Source of the DNA: Oceanicaulis sp. HTCC2633
GTDB taxonomy: Bacteria; Pseudomonadota; Alphaproteobacteria; Caulobacterales; Maricaulaceae
Assembly: GCF_000152745.1 (NCBI RefSeq)
Contig: NZ_CH672428.1
Location: forward strand, 988,916 to 1,052,915
DNA: 64,000 nt
Direction of reading: 5' to 3'
The stretch's first letter is position 1, and every line of letters begins with the position of its first letter. Both the position numbers and the translations under genes were made by a program. Below, one piece after another: positions 1 to 7,509 of the stretch. The notes under the pieces were generated by a model. It made no database searches, had not been told where the DNA came from, and saw only the letters and a list, made by a program, of their open reading frames with translations.

Positions 1-213
1 GATCCGGCCCTTGGGCAGACCGCCCACGCCCAGCGCGATATCCAGGCCCAAGGAGCCGGTGGAAATCGCCTGAATATCCTGGTCCGGCTTGGCGCCCAGC
101 TTCATCACCGAGCCCTTGCCGAAGGCGCGATCGATTTGAGTCAGGGCCGCTTCAAGCGCTTTTTGTTTATCCATGTCGCCGTCTTTCACCACGCGCAGAT
201 TTGACTGTGCCAT
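1..213 (-). CDS. recA: RecA recombinase, N-terminal 71 residues (runs off window)
   Basis: Only the start of the gene is present; it continues beyond base 1. The reverse-strand translation begins [13 protein letters not shown] and contains [10 protein letters not shown] and [21 protein letters not shown], the conserved RecA N-terminal region just ahead of the Walker A motif. A strong ribosome site (AAGGAGGG) lies about 9 bases before the ATG at 213. RecA is the DNA strand-exchange and SOS co-protease protein. A GTTC-N7-GTTC SOS box lies about 72 bases upstream, so LexA control is likely. Identification is secure from the sequence although the ATPase core is outside the window. Confidence 0.96.
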   Translation of the reverse strand, partial: MAQSNLRVVKDGDMDKQKALEAALTQIDRAFGKGSVMKLGAKPDQDIQAISTGSLGLDIALGVGGLPKGRI

Positions 214-284
214 CAGGTCGGCCCTCCTTATTTCACGCCCGACCGAGTCGGGCAATGAAGCCAACCGTACTTATTTTGTTCCGG

Positions 285-299
285 GAACGCAACAGGAAC
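285..299 (-). promoter_or_regulatory. LexA/SOS box of recA
   Basis: The plus strand reads GAAC-GCAACAG-GAAC, that is GTTC-N7-GTTC on the recA-coding strand, which exactly matches the known alphaproteobacterial SOS box. It sits between the divergent-side end of cckA (stop at 346) and the recA start (213), where a recA promoter would be expected. Confidence 0.85.
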
Positions 300-345
300 A
301 TATTCCGCGGTGGAACACCCGCTTCCGCCCAGCGCAATCAGCGTC

Positions 346-2949
346 TTAGGCCCGCTGGCGCGCCGCGAGCTCTTCCTTCACGCGCTCGGCGAGCTGCTGG
401 ATGTCGAACGGCTTGGGCAGGAAGGAAATCTCGAGATCGTCCGACAGCGTGTCGGAAAACTCTTCCTTGGCGTAGCCGGAAATGAAGACGATTCGCGCAT
501 TGCCCAGGAGATGCCGCGCCTCCTTCAGAAGGCCCGGACCATCCAGCCCCGGCATCACCACGTCGGAAATCAGAAGATCAAAGCTCTCGGGCTCTTCCTC
601 GAGGATTTCCAGCGCTTCCTCGCCATCACAGGCCTCGACGACCTCATAGCCCCGCCGCACCAGCGTCTTGGCGGCGATGGCGCGCACGGCGTCCTCGTCC
701 TCCACGAACAGGATACGCCCCTTGCCGGCGAGATCGGACGGCACGGGTTCGGCGGTCTTGGCCGCTTCCTCGCGCGCCAGCTCGGTCTGCTCTTCCTCGC
801 TCGGCACATGGCCGGGCAGGTAGATGTGGAAGGTCGTCCCCTTGCCAACCTCGGAGTCCACGAACAGGAAGCCGCCCGATTGCTTGACCACCCCATAGAC
901 GGTCGCAAGCCCCAGCCCTGTGCCCTGCCCGGCTTCCTTGGTGGTGAAGAACGGTTCGAAGATCTTCTTCAGCGTCGCCTCATCCATGCCGGCGCCGGTA
1001 TCGGACACATGGATCGCGGCCCAGTCGCCATCCTTGGGGTTCGGCGCCCCGGCGCGGGCCACATCCTCGGCGGAGACCGCTGCGGTGGTGATGGTCAGCA
1101 CGCCGCCGCCTTGGGACTTCATGGCGTCGCGGGCATTGGTGGCGAGGTTCACGAGCACATTGTCGATCTGGTTGCGATCCGCGCGCACCAGCGGCAGGTC
1201 GCGGCCATGCTTGATATCGAGCCGCACGGTCTCTTCCAGGATCTGGCCCAGCATGATCGAGCAGTCCGACAACACATCTGAAATATCGAACACGGTGTTG
1301 CGGAAGGTCTGCTTGCGCGAGAACGCCAGAAGCTTGCGCACCAGCCCTGCCTGACGGGTGACGGTGGAGTTGATCTGCTGCAAGTCCTGATAGGACGGAT
1401 CGCCCACCGGGTGCCGGTTCAGGAGCTCGCCGACATTCAGGCGGATCGCGGTGAGCATGTTGTTGAAATCATGCGCCACGCCGCTGGCGAGCTGGCCCAC
1501 CGCCTGCATCTTGCCGGCCTGGGCGACCTGTTGCTCGAGCGCCTTCCAGGACGAGATATCGACCACATAGGCGACCCGCTTGCCCTCACGCGACGGCGAC
1601 AGGAAGACCTGCACCGCGCGCTCGCCATCCTCGCCCGCCTTCAGGCGCACTTCGCTGGGCTCGCCGCGGCCCGCGAGCGCGGAGGCGAGCACATTGTCGA
1701 TCCGGCCATCCCCGCCGATTTCGAACAGGGATTCAAAGGTCGCGCCGGGCACCGCCGCGCCGCCCGAGAGCTTGAGAAGCGCCGGATTGGCGTCCTCGAT
1801 CACCGCCACGGCGGGATCGGCGTCATCCAGTCGCGCCACGCCGAACGGCGCAGTGGCGAACATTTCATCAAAGGACCCGCCCGCAAGCGAGGTTCCGACC
1901 GGAGAGGCTTCCTGCACGGCGTGCGGAACCGCCACGCCCGGAGGCGCGCCTGTGACGGAAAGCTCATAAACCACCGCGCGCGCCTTGGCGGGGCGGTCGT
2001 CATTCCAGCTGACGCAGATGACCACAGGGCTTTCCTCGCCATCGAAATGCCTGAGCCGCGCATCCAGGCGCGTCACCCCGTCGGCGCCGCGCGATTGGGC
2101 AAAGGCGGAGGCGGTGTCGCCCGACGTGATGTCCTGCAGCTTCAGCACGGCTTCCTCGCTGACGCCGAGCCAGCGACGCAAGGTGGCGTTCGCTGCGAGG
2201 ATCCGGCCTTCGGCGTCCGCGCTGAACAGACCGGCCGGCGCATGATCGGCCCAGTCGGGCGTGTCCTCGGCCTCAAGCGGCCCCTCGTCGCGCAGCTCGG
2301 AAAAGCGCCAGAGCACGCCGCCATCCTCCAGCACGGAGACATCGGCGGCATAGACCACGCTCTCTCCGCCCCCCAGCGGAATGCGTCCAACCACTTCACG
2401 CGCCCGTTCGCCTGCACTCGCAGCCCGATTGAGACGATAGACGGCCCCCGCCCCGGCGCCGCTGAACAGGCGTTCGGGCGCGGCCGGCGTCTTGTCGGCG
2501 CCGACTCCCGCCAGCGCCTCGGCCAGCTTCACATAGGCGGCGTTCGCCCAGGCGACCCGCCCCTGGGGGTCGGTAATCAGCACGGGGTCCGGCCAGACCG
2601 CCATGGCGTGCGCCGCCTGGCCGCCCGCAGCGCGTTTGCGTTCCGTCGGTTCGATCAGGGACCGGCCCGCCGTCTCGCCCGCCGCCAGCGCATACATCAG
2701 CAAGAGCGCCACCGATGCGATGCCGGACAGCAGGATCACGCCATTCCATCCCGCTCCGGCGCCTGCAAAGATCGCGACCGCCGCCGCAATCAGCGCGCCC
2801 AGACTCGCGGTCCAGAAGATCAGCCGGGTCAGCGGTCGGGTCAGAGGGCTCTCGGCGGGGGCGGACTCGGCCTCCCGCCCGATCTCGGCGGAGGGCGAGG
2901 CCTCCGAAGCGGACGGAGCGCGTTGAGCGGAAAGCGGGAGGTCTGACAT
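346..2949 (-). CDS. cckA: Cell-cycle hybrid histidine kinase CckA
   Basis: 867-residue membrane hybrid histidine kinase. Two hydrophobic segments lie at about residues 40-95, followed by a long PAS-like sensor region (about 110-470). The kinase core has the phospho-acceptor His493 in GVAHDFNNML, then N-box NLATNARDAM, G1 DTGAGM, F-box FEPFFTTK and G2 GTGLGL. A receiver domain (about 745-860) carries the acceptor Asp796 in ISDVVMPG. HDFNNML, the receiver fused to the C-terminus and the flhB-fliR-fliQ neighbourhood match CckA, which phosphorylates CtrA and CpdR through ChpT in Caulobacter. The protein is longer than the roughly 690-residue Caulobacter form, mostly in the N-terminal sensor part. 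A TTAACC palindrome lies 72 bases upstream. Confidence 0.93.
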   Translation of the reverse strand: MSDLPLSAQRAPSASEASPSAEIGREAESAPAESPLTRPLTRLIFWTASLGALIAAAVAIFAGAGAGWNGVILLSGIASVALLLMYALAAGETAGRSLIEPTERKRAAGGQAAHAMAVWPDPVLITDPQGRVAWANAAYVKLAEALAGVGADKTPAAPERLFSGAGAGAVYRLNRAASAGERAREVVGRIPLGGGESVVYAADVSVLEDGGVLWRFSELRDEGPLEAEDTPDWADHAPAGLFSADAEGRILAANATLRRWLGVSEEAVLKLQDITSGDTASAFAQSRGADGVTRLDARLRHFDGEESPVVICVSWNDDRPAKARAVVYELSVTGAPPGVAVPHAVQEASPVGTSLAGGSFDEMFATAPFGVARLDDADPAVAVIEDANPALLKLSGGAAVPGATFESLFEIGGDGRIDNVLASALAGRGEPSEVRLKAGEDGERAVQVFLSPSREGKRVAYVVDISSWKALEQQVAQAGKMQAVGQLASGVAHDFNNMLTAIRLNVGELLNRHPVGDPSYQDLQQINSTVTRQAGLVRKLLAFSRKQTFRNTVFDISDVLSDCSIMLGQILEETVRLDIKHGRDLPLVRADRNQIDNVLVNLATNARDAMKSQGGGVLTITTAAVSAEDVARAGAPNPKDGDWAAIHVSDTGAGMDEATLKKIFEPFFTTKEAGQGTGLGLATVYGVVKQSGGFLFVDSEVGKGTTFHIYLPGHVPSEEEQTELAREEAAKTAEPVPSDLAGKGRILFVEDEDAVRAIAAKTLVRRGYEVVEACDGEEALEILEEEPESFDLLISDVVMPGLDGPGLLKEARHLLGNARIVFISGYAKEEFSDTLSDDLEISFLPKPFDIQQLAERVKEELAARQRA

Positions 2950-3020
2950 GACAGGCTCCGAAGGGTTCAGGCCGGGGTTGGCGCGGTGGCGAGTCCACGA
3001 TTCGAACGCGCATCATCACA

Positions 3021-3036
3021 GGTTAAAGTTAACCAT
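3021..3036. promoter_or_regulatory. TTAACC inverted repeat upstream of cckA (possible CtrA half-sites)
   Basis: GGTTAA-AG-TTAACCAT lies in the 139-base gap between flhB and cckA, about 72 bases before the cckA start. TTAACC is the CtrA half-site, but here the halves are inverted and 2 bases apart rather than the direct TTAA-N7-TTAA arrangement. CtrA control is therefore only a possibility. Confidence 0.3.
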
Positions 3037-3088
3037 ACTTCAGCGTCAGGGTCCGCAAACGCCCGTCGCGCGCATTCGAGCGCTGCGG

Positions 3089-4165
3089 TCAGGATTTGGG
3101 TCCCTTGCCCGCCAGCATCAGAACATACCCGATAATCTTCGCCACCGCAGTGAAGTGTTCGGGCGGGATGACTTCCTCCAGCTCGACGCTGGCGAACAGG
3201 CCGCGCGCCAGAGGCGGATCCTCGACAATGGGTATGTCGTGCTCTTCCGCCAGCGCCCGGATGCGCAGCGCCACCTCGTCCGTCCCCTTCGCGACGCAGA
3301 TCGGGGCGGGCGTCCGGCCCTGCTCATATTCAAGCGCCACGGCGTAGTGGGTCGGGTTCGTGATCACCACGGCCGCGTCCGGCACCCGCGCCATCATCCG
3401 GCGCTGCGCCCGCTCCTGCCGGATCTGGCGCAGCTTGGCGCGGATCATCGGATCACCTTCGGTGTCCTTCATCTCGTCGCGGATTTCCTTCCGGCTCATC
3501 TTGTGCCGGTCGATGTACTGCTTGCGCTGGAACAGGAAATCGAGGACGGCGATGGCGGTGTAGGCGATCAGGGCCGCGATCATAAGCTGGATGGCGGCGG
3601 AATAGACCTCTTGCAGAATGCCGATCGGCGCCACGCCCGGCAGCACCGCGAGCTCGTTGCGCCGGGGCCAGAGCACGGCGGCGATGGCGAGACCGACAAT
3701 GGTCATCTTGCCGACGCCCTTGAAGAAATTCATCCAGCCCTCGGGCCCGAACATGCGGGTCAGCCCCTTGATCGGATCGAGCTTGTCGAGCTTGGGCGCG
3801 ATCTTCTTGGGGGTGAACATCACGCCGGTCTGCACCAGATTTCCGAAGATCGCCGCGACCAGAAGGGTGGCGAAGGCCAGTCCCACCACCAGCACCAGAC
3901 GCATGGCGGTCGCCGCCGCCAACGTCACCGCCCCGGTCGGGTCCACCGCCAGCTCGTGGGGCTGGGCCAGAAACACCAGAAGCATTTCGGCCAGATTGGT
4001 CACCATCCCCGGCGCCAGGAAGGCCAGCATGGCCAGCCCCGCGGTCAGGGTGAACCAGCCCGACACTTCCTGGGATTTGGGAACATCGCCTTCTTCCCGC
4101 GCCTGTCGCAGCTTGCGGTCTGTCGGTTCTTCGGTCTTTTCTGACTTGTCCTCGCCTTCGGCCAT
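3089..4165 (-). CDS. flhB: Flagellar export switch protein FlhB
   Basis: 358-residue inner-membrane protein of the flagellar type III export gate that switches substrate specificity from rod/hook to filament. The N-terminus DKSEKTEEPTDRKLRQAREEGDVPKSQE is typical. It is followed by four membrane segments and a cytoplasmic domain with the autocleavage motif N270-P-T-H273 in VVITNPTHYAVALEY. The length is normal. It is the last gene of a tight fliQ-fliR-flhB unit, 10 bases after fliR. The gene order with cckA downstream resembles Caulobacter. Confidence 0.96.
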   Translation of the reverse strand: MAEGEDKSEKTEEPTDRKLRQAREEGDVPKSQEVSGWFTLTAGLAMLAFLAPGMVTNLAEMLLVFLAQPHELAVDPTGAVTLAAATAMRLVLVVGLAFATLLVAAIFGNLVQTGVMFTPKKIAPKLDKLDPIKGLTRMFGPEGWMNFFKGVGKMTIVGLAIAAVLWPRRNELAVLPGVAPIGILQEVYSAAIQLMIAALIAYTAIAVLDFLFQRKQYIDRHKMSRKEIRDEMKDTEGDPMIRAKLRQIRQERAQRRMMARVPDAAVVITNPTHYAVALEYEQGRTPAPICVAKGTDEVALRIRALAEEHDIPIVEDPPLARGLFASVELEEVIPPEHFTAVAKIIGYVLMLAGKGPKS

Positions 4166-4175
4166 CGCGCCCGCC

Positions 4176-4934
4176 TCAGTTCAGCGTCGAGGCGAACCGC
4201 TCGTAGCGATCCGTCCACAGCATCACCATGGCGCCCAGCGACATGGCCATGATGGAAAAGCCGATCAGGATGTTGAGCGGCATGGCGATGAAGAAGATCT
4301 GCGCCTGCGGCATCAGACGCGAGAGCACGCCCAGCCCCAGATAGAAGACCAGACCAAAGACGATCAGCGGGCTGGCGATCTGGACCCCGATGACGAAGGC
4401 GTCGATGAAAAGCTCCAGCGCCCAGTAGGCGGCGTCGCCCCACATGGGCGGCTGCCCCGCCGGCATCAGCTCATATGACCCCGCCGCCGCCAGCAGCATC
4501 TCCTGGTGCAGCGGCGTCACCAGAACGATGACAATGAAGATGAGGTTCAGGAACTGGGCGGGCAGCACGCCGGCCTGCCCCTGTGCGGGGTCAAACGATT
4601 GCGCCATGGCGAGGCCGGTCTGATAGCCGATGATCTGGCCGGCAATGGCGCCCGCCGTCAGAAGGATGCGCGAGGCCGCGCCGATCATCACGCCGATCAG
4701 GGTTTCCAGGCCGACCGTGATGGCGACCCCGGCGAGCGTATCCGGCGGCGCGGGAAGCGACGGCGCGACGATCGGACCGATGACGAAGGAAAAGGCCAGG
4801 GCGAAGGCCAGACGCAGGCGCACGGGAATCGAGGTTTCGCCAATGCCCGGCATCAGCATCAGGATGCCGCCCATGCGGGCGAACACCATGGCGGCGGCGA
4901 AGATGGTCAGGGAGAGGTCAAAACCGGCCAGCAT
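4176..4934 (-). CDS. fliR: Flagellar export gate protein FliR
   Basis: 252-residue polytopic membrane protein. Family features visible are FARMGGILMLMPGIGE near residues 18-34, repeated hydrophobic segments, and the C-terminal part with GLVFYLGLGVLSRLMPQAQIFF and AMPLNILIGF. FliR forms the export gate with FliP and FliQ. It lies 5 bases after fliQ and 10 bases before flhB, consistent with one operon. Start ATG at 4934. Confidence 0.96.
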   Translation of the reverse strand: MLAGFDLSLTIFAAAMVFARMGGILMLMPGIGETSIPVRLRLAFALAFSFVIGPIVAPSLPAPPDTLAGVAITVGLETLIGVMIGAASRILLTAGAIAGQIIGYQTGLAMAQSFDPAQGQAGVLPAQFLNLIFIVIVLVTPLHQEMLLAAAGSYELMPAGQPPMWGDAAYWALELFIDAFVIGVQIASPLIVFGLVFYLGLGVLSRLMPQAQIFFIAMPLNILIGFSIMAMSLGAMVMLWTDRYERFASTLN

Positions 4935-4939
4935 GGCCG

Positions 4940-5203
4940 TCAGCCTGCGACGATTCGGTCGGCGATGGTTTGCATGAAGCCGTTCAGGAGCGCGCCCATC
5001 ATGGGCAGGAAGATCAGCAGCGCCAGAAAGATGACGATGATCTTCGGCACGAAGACCAGCGTCATTTCCTGCACTTGCGTCAGCGCCTGGAACAGGGCGA
5101 TCAGAACGCCCACCGCCAGCCCGATCAGCATGACGGGGGCCGCCATGCCCAGCATGACCCAGATGGCCTCTGCGCCGATATCAAGGACTTCGCCCGCGGT
5201 CAT
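4940..5203 (-). CDS. fliQ: Flagellar export gate protein FliQ
   Basis: 87-residue protein with two membrane segments. It shows the FliQ pattern: MLIGLAVGVLIALFQALTQVQEMTLVFVPKI (in part) and a C-terminal GALLNGFMQTIADRI. It is the first gene of the fliQ-fliR-flhB unit. A partial CtrA-like site lies about 100 bases upstream, consistent with early (class II) flagellar control seen for fliQR in Caulobacter. Confidence 0.95.
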   Translation of the reverse strand: MTAGEVLDIGAEAIWVMLGMAAPVMLIGLAVGVLIALFQALTQVQEMTLVFVPKIIVIFLALLIFLPMMGALLNGFMQTIADRIVAG

Positions 5204-5305
5204 CCTGCGCTTCCTTCTGATGCGCGCTCACTTGTGGGACCTTCATGCACGGATTCTATGAAAAAACGCAAAGGCGGAACGCGCCGCGCCGCGTTGGCGC
5301 TTGCC

Positions 5306-5322
5306 GGTTAAAGTATTTGTCA
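5306..5322 (-). promoter_or_regulatory. Candidate CtrA site upstream of fliQ
   Basis: On the minus strand the sequence is TGAC-AAATACT-TTAACC. The right half-site matches TTAACC exactly at the correct N7 spacing; the left half matches TTAA at only two of four positions. It lies about 100 bases before the fliQ ATG. In Caulobacter fliQ is a direct CtrA target, which supports the idea but does not prove it here. Confidence 0.45.
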
Positions 5323-5404
5323 TGTTCGCTCTCATTGGCGCGCGCACCGCAAAGGTGCAGCATGACGCCAACCACGCGGTCCGGGGGCCGCCCAAGGGGA
5401 GACC

Positions 5405-7288
5405 ATGATGATCAAGCTTCTTCTTTGCAGTGCGGCCTCAGCCGCGCTCATGACCGCCGCAGGCCACGCCCATGACGGCGCGCACATGGCCGCGAACGCC
5501 GCCAGCGTCAGCAGCGCCGCCGCGCAGGCCGAAACCCAGGCCGAACAGACCGAAACCGAGCGTCTCTACGCCTACTTCCAGCAAGTCTTCATGGACGAGG
5601 TGGCCCGCTCGCCCGAAACCCAGACCTATCTGGGCATGATTGAGGACACCGAAGCATACGGCCGCTGGGACGATCGCTCGGACTCCGCCCAGATCGAGAA
5701 TTACGAACGCGGCCAGCGCCAGACCGAGGAGATGCAGGCCCGCTTTGACCGCGAGGCGCTCACCGACGCCGGCAAGGTGTCCTATGATTTCGCCATCCAG
5801 CTGTCGGAAAACGATGCGCGCCAGTTCGCTGTCCGCGACAGCCGCTATGTCTTCTCCCCGATGGGGGATTCGGTCTCGGAACTGACGACCTTCCTGATCA
5901 ACAATCACCGGGTCGGCTCCCAAGCCCATGCCGAAGCCTATGTGTCTCGCCTGGAAGGCATTGGCGAAGTCATCGACACGCTCACCTCTCAGGCCGAGGC
6001 GCGCGCCGCCAACGGCGTCACCCTGCCGCTCTTCGCCTATCCGCGTCTGACGGCGTCCGCCCGGTCCCAGCTCACCGGCGCGCCGTTCGAGGAAGGCGCC
6101 GAGGACAGCGCGCTGTTCGCCGACTTCAAGAGCAAGGTCGACGCGCTGGAGATCGATGACGCCGCCAAGGCGGATCTGATCATGCGCGCCGAGGACGCCC
6201 TTTTGAACGTCTATGTTCCCGCCATGGAACGGTATCTGGCCGCGCTGGATCGCATGGAAGCGATCTCAGATGATCGCGCCGGGGTCTGGAAGCTGCCCAA
6301 CGGCGAAGCCGCCTACGCCGCCTCCCTGGCGCAGTTCACCACCATTCCGGACATGACCGCGGAGCAGATCCACGAACGCGGCCTCGCCGAAGTGGAGCGA
6401 ATCCATGGCGAGATGCGCGAGATCATGGCCGAAGTGGGCTTTGAAGGCTCGGTGCAGGACTTCTTCGCCTATATGCGCACCGCAGAGCAGTTCCAGCTGC
6501 CCAACACGCCGGAAGGCCGCCAGGAATATCTCGATCGCGCCACGGCGGTGATCGACCATGTGATGGAGGTCGCCCCCGCCTATTTCGACACCCTGCCGGA
6601 AGCGCCGCTGGAAGTACGTGCGGTGGAAGCCTGGCGTGAAGCGACCGCAACCGGCGCTTTCTACAACCAGCCGGCGCTCGACGGTTCCCGTCCCGGCTAT
6701 TACTATGTCAACCTGTCGCAAATGCAGGACAATCCGACCTATCTGCTGGAAAGCCTCTCCCTGCATGAAGGCGCGCCGGGCCACCATTTCCAGATCGCCC
6801 TGACCCAGGAACTCGAGGATGTGCCGATGTTCCAGCGCTTTGCCTGGAACTCCGCCTATGGCGAGGGCTGGGCGCTCTACACCGAATGGCTGGGCAAGGA
6901 GATGGGCTTTTACGAGGATCCGTATTCGGACTTCGGTCGCCTGTCCTATGAGGTGTTCCGCGCGGCGCGCCTGGTGGTGGATACCGGCATTCACCACTAT
7001 CAGTGGACGCGTGAGCAAGCCATTGACTACATGCTGGAAAGCACCCCAATGACGGAAGGTGACATCACGCCGGAAGTCGAGCGTTACATCGTCTGGCCCG
7101 GCCAGGCGGTATCGTACAAGACCGGCATGATGTTCATCCAGGACCTCCTGTTCCACGCTCAGGAAGAACTCGGCGATGAGTTCACCTGGGGCGGCTTCCA
7201 CGACGCGGTTCTGACCGCCGGGCCGCTCCCGCTTCCCATGCTGGAAGAGCGAGTGAACGCCTGGATCGCGACGGTGAAAGCGGGCTAG
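5405..7288 (+). CDS. Secreted DUF885-family metallopeptidase-like protein
   Basis: 627 residues. The N-terminus MMIKLLLCSAASAALMTAAGHAH looks like a type I signal peptide (cleavage near GHA), so the protein is probably periplasmic or exported. The mature part belongs to the DUF885 family. It carries the zinc-peptidase-like motif HEGAPGHH (His454, Glu455, His460, His461) and further conserved stretches AYGEGWALYTEWLGKEMG and YIVWPGQAVSYKTG. DUF885 members are regarded as predicted metallocarboxypeptidases; the substrate is unknown. A good ribosome site (AAGGGGAGACC) precedes the ATG. It is a single gene with its own terminator at 7321-7353. Confidence 0.88.
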   Translation: MMIKLLLCSAASAALMTAAGHAHDGAHMAANAASVSSAAAQAETQAEQTETERLYAYFQQVFMDEVARSPETQTYLGMIEDTEAYGRWDDRSDSAQIENYERGQRQTEEMQARFDREALTDAGKVSYDFAIQLSENDARQFAVRDSRYVFSPMGDSVSELTTFLINNHRVGSQAHAEAYVSRLEGIGEVIDTLTSQAEARAANGVTLPLFAYPRLTASARSQLTGAPFEEGAEDSALFADFKSKVDALEIDDAAKADLIMRAEDALLNVYVPAMERYLAALDRMEAISDDRAGVWKLPNGEAAYAASLAQFTTIPDMTAEQIHERGLAEVERIHGEMREIMAEVGFEGSVQDFFAYMRTAEQFQLPNTPEGRQEYLDRATAVIDHVMEVAPAYFDTLPEAPLEVRAVEAWREATATGAFYNQPALDGSRPGYYYVNLSQMQDNPTYLLESLSLHEGAPGHHFQIALTQELEDVPMFQRFAWNSAYGEGWALYTEWLGKEMGFYEDPYSDFGRLSYEVFRAARLVVDTGIHHYQWTREQAIDYMLESTPMTEGDITPEVERYIVWPGQAVSYKTGMMFIQDLLFHAQEELGDEFTWGGFHDAVLTAGPLPLPMLEERVNAWIATVKAG

Positions 7289-7320
7289 CCCCCTCAAACC
7301 AGCCTGCTTTCGCACAGAAG

Positions 7321-7353
7321 CCCCGCAAGGACTGCAGCCTTGCGGGGTTTTTC
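7321..7353 (+). terminator. Rho-independent terminator of the DUF885 gene
   Basis: Perfect 10-base stem CCCCGCAAGG...CCTTGCGGGG with a 7-base loop, followed by a run of T, 32 bases after the stop codon. Confidence 0.9.
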
Positions 7354-7451
7354 ATGCCCGGTTGTCGCGCAATGGCGCCCCACCATGAGGCACCCCGAAT
7401 ACCCCCATACGTTCGGACAATTTTGGCCTTGCCGACCCTTCCCTAACCTGT

Positions 7452-7468
7452 CCAAAGTTTCACTTTGG
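7452..7468 (+). other. Short inverted repeat in the TonB-receptor leader
   Basis: CCAAAG-TTTCA-CTTTGG, a perfect 6-base inverted repeat centred about 50 bases before the ATG of the receptor. It could be an operator or a leader hairpin. The rest of the 221-base gap 7289-7509 holds only the upstream terminator and no recognisable gene. Confidence 0.4.
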
Positions 7469-7509
7469 CCTGAAGTTTAACGAAACCGGGCCCAAATGGG
7501 GAAAGACTT

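Noticed and set aside
1411-2946. Long open frame opposite cckA (about 511 codons)
   Set aside because: It is a high-GC shadow frame of the CckA kinase gene, rich in Arg/His/Gly with no recognisable domain, and has no independent start signal.
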